From positions 1,922,001 to 1,986,000 of the forward strand of contig JAUCEF010000009.1 of the NCBI GenBank assembly GCA_033558025.1: a stretch of DNA of 64,000 bases. Reading direction: 5' to 3'. The position numbers and the translations under genes are program-made. This DNA comes from Phytophthora sp. 'mugwort'. Its lineage: Eukaryota > Oomycota > Peronosporomycetes > Peronosporales > Peronosporaceae. Positions 52,812 to 63,978 of this stretch are shown one piece after another. The notes under the pieces were generated by a model. It did no database searches. It saw nothing but the letters and a program-made list of their open reading frames with translations, and was not told where the DNA came from. Numbering within the stretch: the first letter of the stretch is position 1; every line of letters starts with the position of its first letter.

Positions 52812-54576
52812 GGTGCCGAGCTAGGAGAGGGAAGGGTGTATAAGGCGGTGAGGCGCTTGCTCGCCTTGGCTGGAGACGTCTGGGGCCGCGACTGCCTTTG
52901 ACCGCCAGCGCGCTTGATGTGTGCAGTCACTGTTATGCGTATGGAGAACGGCCTCGATTTGACGACAGCGCTTCTGTGGGGTTTGGTGCAAAGCCGTGTC
53001 GGATGGACCTTTTCGACCAATGCGTAATGCGAGGGTACGGGGAGGGATGGGCTTCAGACAACCTTGGCGCTACCTTGGCGTAACATTTCGTTGTGCTACT
53101 TCGGATGCGGGCATAAGATGCGGGCATCGTGCCGCGCGTTGTAGTTTCTTGGCGGACTGTTCGCCTGGCACCGCGGCCACGGGCATGATCCACTCCACTC
53201 CCGCTCTATCATCGAAGTGCTGAAGCTTTGCTTTGTGGACTGCGGCATGAGGGGTTTGCAGAACAAGCCCTTTAAGGACCCCAGAGTTAGGGTGTCGCTG
53301 ACACATCACCGAAACTGGATGCGTTACCGTAGCTATGACAAGCGAAAAAGCAGTGTAATAGAGACGGCACCGAGCGCATTAGCGAGAGAGAGAGAAAGAG
53401 AGAGAGAGAGCTCATAGCTTGGCATCAGCGGTTGCGCTCAGCTGTGTTGAAGCAATCGCGATTTCCCAAACTTCAGCACTTAGCAAGTATGTGGCGACTT
53501 TATGTGGCTCTACGACGTCATGTTGCTGTTACATTTTGTTGCTACCGTACCGTTTGATTTGGCGCCAGAAATGCGTCAACAGAATGCACCTCACAGTGAA
53601 ATTGCAGCAATGTAGTCTCATCTTTGACGCTGCCTATTCTGACCAACCAAGCAAAAATATATATATCCGTGGGGGTAGCATTTCACCAGGTAACCAACGC
53701 CTATCCACCTCAATTACGATACAAATCCCGCTCAATTTTCTGATGAGGTTTTGGCGCGCGAGGCAGTCTGTAAGAGACTTGAGTAGGAATGAATCGAGAC
53801 AGCACAGCGTTTTAACTTTATGTAAGCCTATATAAAAAGGCTTACCATACCATGCATCTCGAGATGATAGAGGATCAGACTGTCTTTTGCAGTTCGGGTT
53901 GGTTGATGGAGCTCCATAGCCACCGTACATCTGCGTATATACTCATACCACTATACTATACAAAATCTAGGTAATTCTAACCCCATAGCCTATTGGTTGG
54001 TACGATAGCCAATCCTGATACACCCACGCTCCCCTACTCTATTGTCATTCTCGAAATAACAACGTAGCTCGGAGAGCTCCTGGCCCGGATATTTGTCCGA
54101 ACCGTGTCGCTTTCGCCTTGGCCTGATTTGTCTTGGGCTTGGATAGGTTCGACGTGTGCTCCATATCTTGTCATGATTCTTGCCCCCCCCCCTTCCCGAG
54201 TTCCTCCTCGCCCATAGCGAAGGTACCTTCCGAAAGCTTCGCCCCAGAGCTGCCTGGGGGGTCGACCACATTGTCTGAGGATCCGCGCGACTCCGATGAA
54301 AAGCTGTTGGCGCTAAATACCTAAATTGGGACCTGCGCCGCCGCAAACGAGCTCGCAAGCTCGCCCTGCTGGTGGTACCTATAGTTCAAGCTCAGCCAGC
54401 TATTACGGCGAAGTCGATATAGAGTGGCCTGCTGGCCGACCGAGATATACTACGATCTGATTGGCGAGACATCTGCTGTATCTCATTTTATCAAAGTGAT
54501 CATCTCGGCTCCCCGATCCACCTCGGCAAGGTCTGCTAGCGAGCAAAGATAAAATACAGATCAGACGAAAGAATGC
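52812..54576. other. gene-poor region between the FYVE gene and the transposon nest
   Basis: Frames at 52996-53309 are antisense mirrors of each other with no domain. The frame 53990-54358 (minus) is arginine-rich; the overlapping frame reads SESRGSSDNVVDPPGSSG and may be a retroelement gag remnant, with a G-run at 54183-54193 where the frames cross. Nothing else was recognised. Confidence 0.35.
53384..53410 (+). repeat. GA microsatellite
   Basis: About 13 GA units with one AAA interruption. Confidence 0.9.
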
Positions 54577-54627
54577 TCAGGTCAGCTTCGTTAAGGATAT
54601 CGTCGTCGCGCTGCAACAGTCGCCACG

Positions 54628-55296
54628 GTGACCGTTATTTGCGCCAGTGATGGGCGCTTCGTCCCCTACCCAAAGTTGCACCGGTATGCGCTGAAGGCAA
54701 ACGCGTGGAAGGCGGCGCAGATGGACCCGTCGTGCGATGAAGGGTGGTTTCGAGCCAATATGCGCTGCTCTCGACGGACGTTTGACGCGATCGTCGTTCG
54801 CATTTGGGAGCGTTGGCATGATGTTTTTGATTTTCCTCGCCCAAATGCTCGTTTTTCTGTTCGTGATCGAGCCGCCGTCGCGCTGTACTACTTGACGCAC
54901 GGCTCTGCGTACACTGCTGGTCAGAAGTTCGGTTGTGGCAAATCGTAGGCCTTGACGTATATCAAAGAAGTGGTACTCATTCTCAACACCTTCAAGAGAT
55001 CTACCATCTCGTTACTTACAGCTGCAGCAGCATGGGGCGAGGTGGAAGGCGGTTTCCGGCGGATGTGCTTGGTATTGTTGGCGCGATAGACGGCACGTTT
55101 CATCAGTATCCAGCGTTTTGCTGACTTCGAGTTCGATGAGTTTTATTGCCCGAAGGGCTACCCTGCATTTAACATGCAGGCAGTAGTGGACCACCGCCAG
55201 CGTTTTGTTTCTTGTTTCTGACTCAATAGGAAACGGCGCTCAGAATGATCAATCGGTGTTCAATCGCTCCGTCTTCGGTCAGACGATTTCGTCGCG
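54628..55296 (+). pseudogene. Harbinger-type transposase, 5' part, split by the MULE
   Basis: The first frame gives DEGWFRANMRCSRRTFDAIV and FSVRDRAAVALYYLTHGSAY, the start of the PIF/Harbinger DDE_Tnp_4 domain. It stops at TAG 54946 and continues, with frame changes, through GIVGAIDGT (first catalytic Asp), FYCPKGYPAFNMQAVVDHRQ (second Asp region) and QNDQSVFNRSVFGQTISSRL. At 55297 the sequence stops matching the family, because the nested element begins. It continues at 60672. Stops and shifts mean it was dead, or became so after the insertion. Confidence 0.78.
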
Positions 55297-55304
55297 ATTG
55301 CCGG
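55297..55304 (+). repeat. target site duplication of the nested MULE, left
   Basis: ATTGCCGG, repeated exactly at 60664-60671. Confidence 0.75.
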
Positions 55305-55997
55305 GGCTGACGTTACATACACAGTCAACAAAAATGACATCTATAATGAAACCAAGCCTGTAATAAGTTTACCTCATTTTCCAAACCGGATGGTATCGCG
55401 GGGGTTTGCTTTGCTTCACTGCGATCCGCAAAGGCAGTCGCTGCGCTCCTGCGAGGAAAAGATTCTAAGTTCGGCCCGCTACAGTGCTCGGCTCGCTGGA
55501 ATGCTCGGCGCTAGACCCACCTTCGCAAATACCGCACGGGTTTGCTACGGCTACGCGACCTCGCAACAGCTCGCCTCCGATTATGTCTTTCACCCCCTCT
55601 AAAACAAACTGTGTACGAAGTACTCTCCGATTGCCGGAGGACAGAGTCTACATACATAGTCTCAGTGCGAGGTTGTGTGCGTCGTGCACAGTCACAAACA
55701 GTCTCGCACAGTAAATTGTCAAAACCAGGGCAAAATAGTGGATAGCCTACGTTGCAAACAACAGCTGATAATCAGGTATCTCCTCAAAAACGAGGCGGAA
55801 ACAAGACGAACTCGGTGCGAAAAAGAGGTCGTTTATAGGAGTGATTGCCATAGCCAAGTCCTGTGCCGCAACAAGTGTCGTTGAATATCACAGAGTCCTT
55901 ACGCAAAGTGTTTTCGACCGGAGCATGCGTGCTTGAAGCCGCAGGCATTACTGTATCAGCAGTATCATAGCATATTTGCTGAGATTAAAATGATTGT

Positions 55998-56823
55998 TTA
56001 CATTGACGCTAAACTGTGGCTAAGGAACGTATAACGTAAGAGCTGCATGTCAGACCTAGCGTTTCCTTCCAGATCAATGGGCATCTCTCCGCTAATGCAA
56101 TACTCGAAAACCAGGAGCACAAAGACACCGCAATTGTAGTTGTCCACCTGCGGAACCAACTCGATAGGCTTAAACCGACGTCGCTTGGGTGATTGTAGCT
56201 CCGACATAGCGAAAGCAGTTCAGCCTTCAAGTACGCTCTGAGTCGCTTGAACCTATCTCCTGTTTGCTAAGGGTCGTAGACTTTCACTTCGTTTTCGTTG
56301 AAATCCACCGCCATAGCGCACCAATGGTTCAAGTCGTAATTGATCATTGAAAAACTAGAAGTCTTTGTGTCTTCAGATCCATGTTGGCAAATGCATCCTT
56401 CAGTTGTTGCCACACTTCTTTGATTCTTGATCATATGGGGGTCGAGTACAGGGAACCGTAGAACATCTAAGGGGGTGAGAAAAAGAAAATCGTAGCTTGA
56501 GCACTGTTCCGCTGAACAATCGCCCTTAGCGTAAGATCCATGCACGGCCCTTCTACCATCTTTCACAACGAAGTGACCCGGTAGTAATTGCTAAGCACGT
56601 CAATGTCTTGGAGAAGCTGATTCACTGTGGACTTGTCTAAAAGACCTCCTCCCCACACAGAATTGCCAGCTTCCCACTCAGACCGGTCAAAAGCAACCAC
56701 CCACTCACCAGCAGCATCAATACCATTTAAGTATTGAAGTGGGATACAGCGGTGTGCCACGATCGCATCGCTTTCAGTGTTGGCACATCGTACACTGTCC
56801 TTGCCGTCCTCCGGTGATGTCAT
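55998..56823 (-). pseudogene. Ulp1-like (C48) cysteine protease domain carried by the MULE
   Basis: The frame 56823-56563 reads WVVAFDRSEWEAGN and continues, after stops at about 56563 and 56267, as SMINYDLNHWCAMAVDFNEN with VKVYDP (catalytic His and Asp), then PQVDNYNCGVFVLLVFE (Gln oxyanion and catalytic Cys). His, Asp, Gln and Cys are all present in the correct order, so the fold is recognisable. The pieces lie in different frames, with a shift near 56200, so no intact protein is seen. SUMO/NEDD8-type processing is the family activity. Confidence 0.7.
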
Positions 56824-57914
56824 GTTGAGTCATCCGCGGTTCACGATCACTCAACTACCGATTCTGAAAATGAGCAATCCGCGTATCGCACGAATCCAGT
56901 TTCCGCAATGGCAATATTGTCACCACGTTTCAGCAGGGGGTTGCTGTTTTCTTTGCCGCACACACACCGTAATTTTGGCCCTTTTTGTTTGCGGAAGGAT
57001 TAGCGCCCGTCGCTGGCATGCTGTTGCATACTTATACGTCGCACCGTTCTTAATCACTTCAAGCAGCAGCACAACAGAGGGTACGGTTTCAGCCAAAACT
57101 GCATTCACTAGCCGCGATATCCGGTCCAAAGCGTCATTAATCTTCTTCTTACGTGTGACTTGCGTTGTCTTCATATGTCCTGCCTTACTGGTTGGCTTCG
57201 CCACCATTGATAGCAGCCCAGCACGCGCTGGTTTACCAGAATCACTAGCATTCTTAATAACACGGACACGTTGGTTTCATCACAGTCACGTTCAGTTTGA
57301 GTTTCCACCACAGTTTCAGACTGTGCGCCATCATGAGAAGCTATTTCTTCGCTGTCAGCTAGCAGTCTCATGTGCGGGAGAATCGAAGTCCAAATCGTCC
57401 ATAAGTGCGTATAGTGCTCGTCCATTAGGTGACAACTGCGTCTCATTCCAACATCGAGAGCGGTATCTTGAAACATGGCTCCTGATGTGTTTGCAGCTAT
57501 CACTCCACTCTCTCAGGTTGTGCATCACTTTCGGAATGTGATCCAGTATCAGATTGAGATCCCGTCTTGTCCGGATCAGCAGAATTGGATTTAGTAACCG
57601 TTTGAGACTGCTGTTCGCGTTCAAGTCCGGTGCGCACCGTACTCGAGACATCTTCACCAGCGGTAGCCAGCTCGGGACAATGGCCAGCTTTAACCTTTTC
57701 TAAGAACTTCTCCAGGGATTTACTTAGGCGATGGTGTGCGGTAGTACCTCAGCGAGACCCCACGTCTGCGATCTGCTTCCCCACTACATATAACTCCTTA
57801 AATTTCTCGTCCTGGCTTTTTGCGTGGTTGGAACGTAATCGTGGAACAGGCCTGGATTCGAATGGAACTACCACATCGTCATCAGTAATAGTATATTGCC
57901 GCAGTGTACGATAA
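56824..57914 (-). other. coding-like middle section of the MULE, unassigned
   Basis: Minus-strand frames include QDEKFKELYVVGKQIADVGSRWG (about 57730-57800) and KKKINDALDRISRLVNAVLAE (about 57100-57160). They look like protein but no family was recognised; a linker or DNA-binding part between transposase and protease is possible. The plus-strand frames here are antisense shadows. Confidence 0.35.
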
Positions 57915-58498
57915 CTCTCAGGTACTAAGTACTGCTGTCTGTACTAGATGATTTGCCGACACGGTAATCACCTTGTCACGCGAAATATGCAGGAACACGT
58001 CCATGTATCAGGATTCATCATGTACTCATCCGGAAGATCATCATCCTTGCCGGATGTGTACTGCATCATCACATACGGGCCAATCGGATAATGTCGATAT
58101 TCTGTCGATGAGAAGTGCAAAATCATACTGCTGTTTCACGAGCTCCACAGTGTGACGAGATACCGTATTAAGCAACCAGTTCATCTCTTCATCGTACTCC
58201 ACATTCGTGTACACGCCAATACGATTGACTCGTCAGACCCACATTCGTTCATTAATTACCTGCCAAAACATAATCGAGACCACACAATCATCCAACGTAG
58301 TCGAACGGTTCGCCAATATCTTCAGTTTTTACCAACTTGATTCCAGCCTAAGACAAGGATAACAGTAGCAAAATCCCAAGCGGTATATCCTGGAGTAGTG
58401 CGTACCTATTATTCGTTTGATTCCCCATGTGTGGTATGTTTCCCCGGTACACCGAGCTCCATATCTCTTTACACGTTGTCCAATTGGCGTCAAAATAA

Positions 58499-59466
58499 TC
58501 AAACATCAAACCAGAGATGCTGTTTCTCCTCCGACCGCAAAACCATTTTCATCGCTGTAATGATGTGTTTGTAGCCCGTTTCAGTTGATGCATCAGCCAA
58601 CAATTGCACCAATTGTTTCATCTCCTCTTTGGTCCATGGATCTAGGTTGTATTTCTCCTTGGCCAGCTCTTCCTGCAAGTACTTCACGACGTGGAAGTGG
58701 CACAGCAAGATCCGCGCCCCAACAAATTCTTCTTGAAGCATTGCCAACTCAGTGAAGCCCTTATCGATTATAATTACGGCAATCGGGTCAAAATTCGCGC
58801 AACCTTCTTTAAACTGCCGGCATACAATACAGAGGATCTCCTTCTGCTCGTTTTCCAATAGACAATGCTACAGCACACGGTACACAGTTTTAAACCAAGC
58901 GCACAATATCAAACTCAAAAACATTATGAGTATGGGACACAGTCCCAAACGGTTAAGGAGTCTGATGCAACCTCTTAACAAGCCAACCTACACATGCTGG
59001 GCCTTACCCATAGTATTATGGATCGTGAAACTGAACAACTTGCAGTTTGACGCGTTTGTGTCGTGGGTTGCGTCAATTAGAAGCACCTCCGGAAGTGCTT
59101 GAACATGGATCTCATGTGAGCCGACTGAATGGATATACACTCGACAATATTCTGGCAGCATGAATACAATACACATCAATAAACAATGCATTCAGCAGCA
59201 CACCCATCACCGCGTACGTTTTCGTTTGCGTAGACCCTTGCCAGATTGCTTTCCTCCGCCTTGAAGTCCTCCAGAATTGCCCGAATGCACTCTTCGATCG
59301 ACTGATATACGTAACTTTCTCGCCGAAGCCGATCAACAAGGTTGTGGACGACCTTCATCGTAGGTCCCACCTTGGTATTCTCCGTGATGTACTCGATGAT
59401 ATGTTTCCTGTTCGTTCCAGCCCGGTGTAGTGTTTGCACGGTTTCGCAGATTTCGTCGACCGACAC
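58499..59466 (-). pseudogene. MULE transposase remnants
   Basis: Read from 59466 downward: a helical N-terminal part (VDEICETVQTLHRAGTNRKH, VVHNLVDRLRRESYV), then, in another frame, PEVLLIDATHDTNASNCKLF (first catalytic Asp region of the MULE DDE domain) with FTIHNTMGKAQHV, then IAVIIIDKGFTELAMLQEEF with ARILLCHFHVVKYLQ, the second Asp and the CxFHVxK motif. Order and spacing match the MULE (DUF/MULE_transposase) domain. Frame changes at about 59190 and 58860-58990 leave it inactive unless they mark introns. Confidence 0.75.
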
Positions 59467-60047
59467 TTGGCGGGCTTCGTGGTAGTTCTCGTAGACCTCG
59501 CTGTTAACATCGTGGTTGTGATCAGGCCTCTGACTTGTAATTTAAACTTCCCAGCTGCCAGTCGCACGCATTGATCTACACAAAAGCTCGAATAAGATTT
59601 TATATTGCATGAAATAGCCATACATAGCGGAACGCACCTGAGCTGTACAGCCGCTTTTCCTTGAGTGCTAATCTGGCCGCGTCCCTTGACCCCTAGTTCG
59701 ACGCGGAGCTCCCTAATGCGTGCATACGTAGGTCTTGTTATAGAACTTCACTTCTTCTGGAATCTCCGTGATGTAGACTGGTTTCTACCATTCTTGTATT
59801 CCGTGTGCGTACAGGGGTAGCTGAATCGAGTAGATCTGTAAGCAAGAAGCACAGACATGGTCAGTAGATTTAATACGTCTAAAACTGTGTCACAATCTGA
59901 ATATCGGATACAGTCTCAGAATGCAACGCGGTTTTGGTATGCATATCAAACCTGGTATGTTCGCCGGCAGAATGACTGCAAATACATCTCCAGTGATGCC
60001 CACTTGTCGAACACCTTCATATCAAGTTCTGGCACGTGAAAACCAAT

Positions 60048-60434
60048 TCATCCAGGGCAACAAATATCATTGCCGTCGTTGCCCGCATCCACGGCACCAG
60101 ATGCGCTCATGTCATCCGATACCGAATGATCTGAACTGCTCGAAGACTTGTCAGACCCGGAAGCTGCGGAAGCGGAGGCTGCTGAAAAACAAAACAATAT
60201 GGTCCTGTGCACGGGAAGACTGTCCACGAGATCCGCGTTTGTGTCGTTTGGCCTTCGAGCGTACTGCCCGGACAGAAGAATGTTTTCTTGACTGTCTATC
60301 CAGCGAACGCTTCTTTGATCGCTTCCTCTGGTTTTCCTGTGACCTCGGGGGTGGTGCCTCTCCTCATCTGCTTCGCTGTCGCTGCTGTACGTGAAGGCAG
60401 CGCTGACGAGGTCATCCTCGCTTTCGGCGGACAC
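60048..60434 (-). other. acidic Ser-rich ORF at the 5' end of the MULE coding region
   Basis: Frame of 128 codons: MSAESEDDLVSAAFTYSSDS at the start and SDKSSSSSDHSVSDDMSAS near the end. It lies upstream of the transposase on the same strand and may be its first exon. The region between 60434 and the right end includes a GT/G microsatellite (about 60521-60541). Confidence 0.3.
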
Positions 60435-60663
60435 TGGGCTGTCGGCGCGGCGTTCCCCAAGACTCGGTGGCAGCTATGTGTTGTACTGCTTAGAACCTGC
60501 TGATTTGGAATGAAGGAGTATGTGTGTGTGTGGGGGGGGGGGAGTCTCGCCACCCGTTCTTCCCATTCGGAGTGATGGTCGCAGGGTACGGGTAATCCCA
60601 TATGGCGACGAAAGGGAGATACACGTACCATGATTTTGAATTTTAATTACTGTGTACGCAGCC

Positions 60664-60671
60664 ATTGCCGG
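60664..60671 (+). repeat. target site duplication of the nested MULE, right
   Basis: ATTGCCGG, matching 55297-55304. Confidence 0.75.
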
Positions 60672-61007
60672 AGGGTAAGCATTGTTTAGGTGATGCTGGC
60701 TACTGCCTGTCTCCTCAAGTGTTAACGCCGTATCCAATTACGCTCACAATGTCTACCAGAGACAGCAAGTACAACTTTTTTTCATAGCTGCACTCGAACC
60801 ACTGTTGAACATGCCTTCGGCCGCCTCAAAGGCATGTTCCGTATCTACAAGCACTCGTTGCAACAGGACACACCCGAGTATATGTTAATGACCGTCGTAG
60901 TCACTCTCGTGCTGCACAACTGGTTAATTGAGCTCAAGCATAAGGTAAGCGCGAAGAAAAATAGGGCGTGGAAAAGGCAAGGCCTGGCAGCGGGCTCGAG
61001 AAGCTAA
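60672..61007 (+). pseudogene. Harbinger-type transposase, 3' part
   Basis: Continues the gene interrupted at 55297: HCLGDAGYCLSPQVLTPYPI, then STRDSKYNFF, then after a one-base shift in the T-run near 60780, TRTTVEHAFGRLKGMFRIYK and VTLVLHNWLIELK. DAGY and RxxVEHAFGxLK are the hallmark of the C-terminal part of the Harbinger DDE domain, where the catalytic Glu lies. A possible GT splice site follows LKHK. The TAA is at 61005-61007. Confidence 0.8.
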
Positions 61008-61437
61008 CAACATTCATGAAGATGAAGACGACCCAACGGGCTTTTGTATTGCATGACCGGCTACGAGACAAATTGTATCAGTATCACTAGCAATAAAGTT
61101 GGCACCATGTCTCGTTATTTATAACTAGTTCGCTGAATTTTGGTCCTTCAAAACCGCAGGCAGCTGAGTGTTCACTTCGCGCGACTGGTTCACAGCATTT
61201 CTAAGCTGATCGAATGAGCTCATTATTTCTCTTGTGTTTGGTGTAGGTTCTTAAGTTGTTTGGTCGTAGTGCGTGATGCTCCCGTGTTTGCGTTTAAAGA
61301 AGATAGTGCCGTCGCCAGCGATGCGCAAAAGGATACGAATGCGCCGGGAAGCTCGAGCTTTTAACGTTTCCTCAGCTCATCGTGGTGCCTTATTTCCGTA
61401 GCGATAGCATCGTCACGCTCGTTCGCCACTCGAGGTG
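61008..61437. other. flank of the Harbinger remnant, no gene recognised
   Basis: A+T-rich, probably the untranslated part between the two Harbinger genes or the element terminus. No terminal inverted repeat could be fixed by eye. Confidence 0.3.
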
Positions 61438-62137
61438 TCACATCTTCCTCTCGCTGTCAATGCTGCTGTTTTCGTCATTCGAGCCACCGTTGAGCTCCAT
61501 GTGCTCAGCCAAGTCCTCATCTCCCGCGTCGTCGCCACCCTCATCTAGGCCAAAGACGGCGCTATCGCCAGAAGGCATCCCCACTTCCTCGCTCCCGTCA
61601 CTCTCCCCATCCACGTCGCGCTGGGCAAGAGCTACCTCTTTCTGCTGCTGCACTCGGCGAAGTGGAGCATCCTCAGCCTGTCCAACCTCTCATTGCGCAG
61701 CCCTTTCTTGTCGCCCAGGTAGCTCACTACAACATCCCAGTACGAAGGGTACATGATCGCTTTTGCCTGGTTCCCTGTAACACCTTATCCACGTGGATGT
61801 TAGGGAACAATGCCTTCAGTGCTTGGTACTTGTTCTTGACTTGAGAGGTCGTTGCGTCCAGGTGATGCATCTTGTTCACTTTGCGCTGCATGTCTTGCAA
61901 CGGGATCGCTATTTGTGCTTTCGAGTTGTTTCTTCGGAAGCTAGCTACGTACGTCTCCACCCTCGCGTGAAGCAGTGTTTCAATTCGATCCTCCAACCAC
62001 ACGAGGCGAGTCGCCCGAGGTGCGCGAGGTGTCTTCCCTGTCATCAAGGAGAGAAACGAGTGACTGGCTCTCTTAAGGGTTAATCGGTATGGGGTAGATA
62101 AAAGCGGTATGAAATACTTCGACTTCATAGCATTCAT
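61438..62137 (-). pseudogene. Myb/trihelix-like protein of a Harbinger element, frameshifted
   Basis: On the minus strand the first frame (62137-61727) has TRLVWLEDRIETLLHARVET and TTSQVKNKYQALKALFPNIH, the trihelix pattern W-x-E...VKNKYxxLK. The coding sense then moves to another frame, MYPSYWDVVVSYLGDKKGLR (about 61750-61690), and on to an acidic tail GDEDLAEHMELNGGSNDENS ending at 61438. PIF/Harbinger elements carry a Myb-like partner gene next to the transposase, usually in divergent or convergent orientation, which fits here. The frame change may be an intron or a mutation. Confidence 0.6.
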
Positions 62138-63043
62138 ATCTCTATTGCGCTATCCTTTTTGCCTACATCGAATTCGCCCTAAAATAGCTCTTTCGGAAGA
62201 GAATGCGTGATGTCCACCGAAAAAGTGCTATATCCCCACCAAAAATCTGTGTCAGCACCATAGAAGCTGCAAGTACCAATCCATGCAAAGATTCCACCAT
62301 TCGATGTTTATGCTATGAACCGATGTAGCTGTTCTGCACGTGCACATGAAAAAGGTGACGCGTATCTCAATTAGCGCGGATGAGCCAGCTTACAAGCTCG
62401 TTCAGCGTAATGTGCGCCACTTTAAAGTACTAAATGGAGGGATCCCTTGGCGTGGGGCATCGATACTCTCATCGCTCGGAAGATGCCGCCCGTGTGCCCG
62501 GGATAGAGGTGGCCGCTGATCTGAGTGAAGATGAAGTTGACCCTACGCTCAGGGTCTGAAGTCACATCAGATACACAAGAGCGGCCCCGTGACCGGTACT
62601 ATTTGCGCCTATGACATTCCACACCGAATGCGCTATAGGCTGTTAAAGTGTACGTTTGTTTCCTTCGTCCCTGCTACCTATCCATGCTTATGGCGCGGCA
62701 AGTTGCTGATTTGCCTCATCTATGAGCACGGTGAGTACTTCACATAGGGCCAGAGCTTCGCATTAGCTGCTGATACATGCTACTACATCACCTTGATGTA
62801 TCAACATATCTGCATCAGCATCAACCTGCTACCGAACTTTCTCGAGTATCAGTATCAATGATATAGTCTGCCGAAACGTGCCTGGAGGTGTCGTATCAAG
62901 TACTTCAAGTAGGTAATGCATTTTTTTTATAAAGGCCCATAGATCTAGCGCATTGCGTAGTCTTGTCTTGCCTATGAATACACTTATATTTTAGGAGAAA
63001 CGCCTGCCAACGTGCATTGATACTGCCACTTCCAAAGTTGAGG
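62138..63043. other. repeat-rich, no gene recognised
   Basis: No open frame above 60 codons and no transposon termini recognised; probably old repeat debris. Confidence 0.35.
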
Positions 63044-63308
63044 GGTAACGACGAGTGAAGAGGAGACGGAGGAGAATATCTCGGAAGAAGTCGGTCGGCT
63101 GGGCGACGGTCTAGTCGGCCAGCACGGAATCCCTACGACCATCAAGCATGCACCGCAGAACGTCTTCACTCCTGTGTGGCAGTTCATCCATCGCCTCTCC
63201 AAGCCACACCCTAATGCAAGTGACCCCGGCGGCCGTTCACGCACGTTTATGTTGTATGTGCTGAAAAGCTTAAAGTTGTCTAAAACGGTGGGCAACTGTT
63301 TCCGTTAG
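63044..63308 (+). other. ORF fragment, possibly BED-type zinc finger debris
   Basis: An ATG-less frame reads TSEEETEENISEEVGRLGD and then FTPVWQFIHRLSKPHPNAS, ending at TAG 63306-63308. The VWQFIHRL...PHP order resembles the start of BED-type fingers found in hAT transposons, but the zinc ligands do not follow, so this is weak. Confidence 0.25.
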
Positions 63309-63349
63309 AAGACTGGTTTCAAACCAGAAACCTGGGAGGGAAGCGCTTT

Positions 63350-63600
63350 CGGAGCTTCTACCACTTACGGCAGAATCCCCAGAACCACCCCGGATAGTAC
63401 GGGGCTGTAGAGGGTGCCTCAACCCAATCAGGTAGGACGGGGCGAACCGCATGATTGAGCGCAAACTCAACAATAGGAAAGCGACCGTCAATTGGTGCGG
63501 TGCTTGCGCACAGACACTCCGTTGCGTGCCCTCGGGAACTCGTTAACGGGCTCGGTCTGACCATCCATCTGCGGATGGTCCGCGATTGATATAGCAACTA
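63350..63600 (-). pseudogene. Ty3/gypsy integrase remnant
   Basis: Minus-strand pieces in several frames match the integrase C-terminal core: SIADHPQMDGQTEPVNE (about 63592-63535; the HPQxDGQTE signature), then DGRFPIVEFALNHAV (about 63500-63450; normally LPxVEFALN). Stops and frameshifts separate the pieces. This is debris of a chromovirus-like retrotransposon. Confidence 0.72.
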
Positions 63601-63768
63601 GTTCCCAACAAGGAGAACAGCGTCTTCCACAACACAGCGGCAAAAGAACATATACAACGGCGATTTCATCGATGGCATGGTTACAGCACCAGCAAACGTC
63701 AATCAATGCAAGATTGCACATGCTTCGACAACACGATACTCATCTGCATTCGGTTGAAGTAGCACAGG

Positions 63769-63978
63769 ATGAAGACAAGGAAGCTCCTTAAAATTCAAGC
63801 GTACGGCATCAGAAGTAATGCTGATCCCCGAGTAACCAATCCAATGACGAAGAAACAAAAAACGTTAGAGGAAATGCTGGCTGTGAACGACGAAGACGTG
63901 AGCATATTGACGACCGATGGCTGTTATCGTCTGGATTGCCTCGCACAGTGCTGGAAAACGCAGAGTTGCCGTTCCTAG
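63769..63978 (+). other. short ORF, 69 codons, unrecognised
   Basis: The product starts MKTRKLLKIQAYG and holds KKQKTLEEMLAVNDEDVSIL; the sequence looks partly protein-like, but it lies in repeat debris and no family was recognised. Confidence 0.15.

Larger units (their letters stand above)
55305..60663 (-). mobile_element. Mutator-like element (MULE), 5359 bp, nested in a Harbinger element
   Basis: The left end begins GGCTGACG and reaches TACACAGT; the right end, read inward, begins GGCTGCGTACACAGT, so the termini form an imperfect inverted repeat. It is flanked by the 8-bp duplication ATTGCCGG. Removing it joins the Harbinger frame as ..RLP|EGKH.. in the right phase. Coding remnants, all on the minus strand, are an acidic N-terminal part (60434-60048), transposase (59466-58499), an unassigned middle part (57914-56920) and a Ulp1-like protease (56823-55998). 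MULEs with a C48 protease domain are known in plants. Confidence 0.78.

Noticed and set aside
54177..54196. C-run as evidence for a regulatory motif
   Set aside because: Simple homopolymer in a region without genes.
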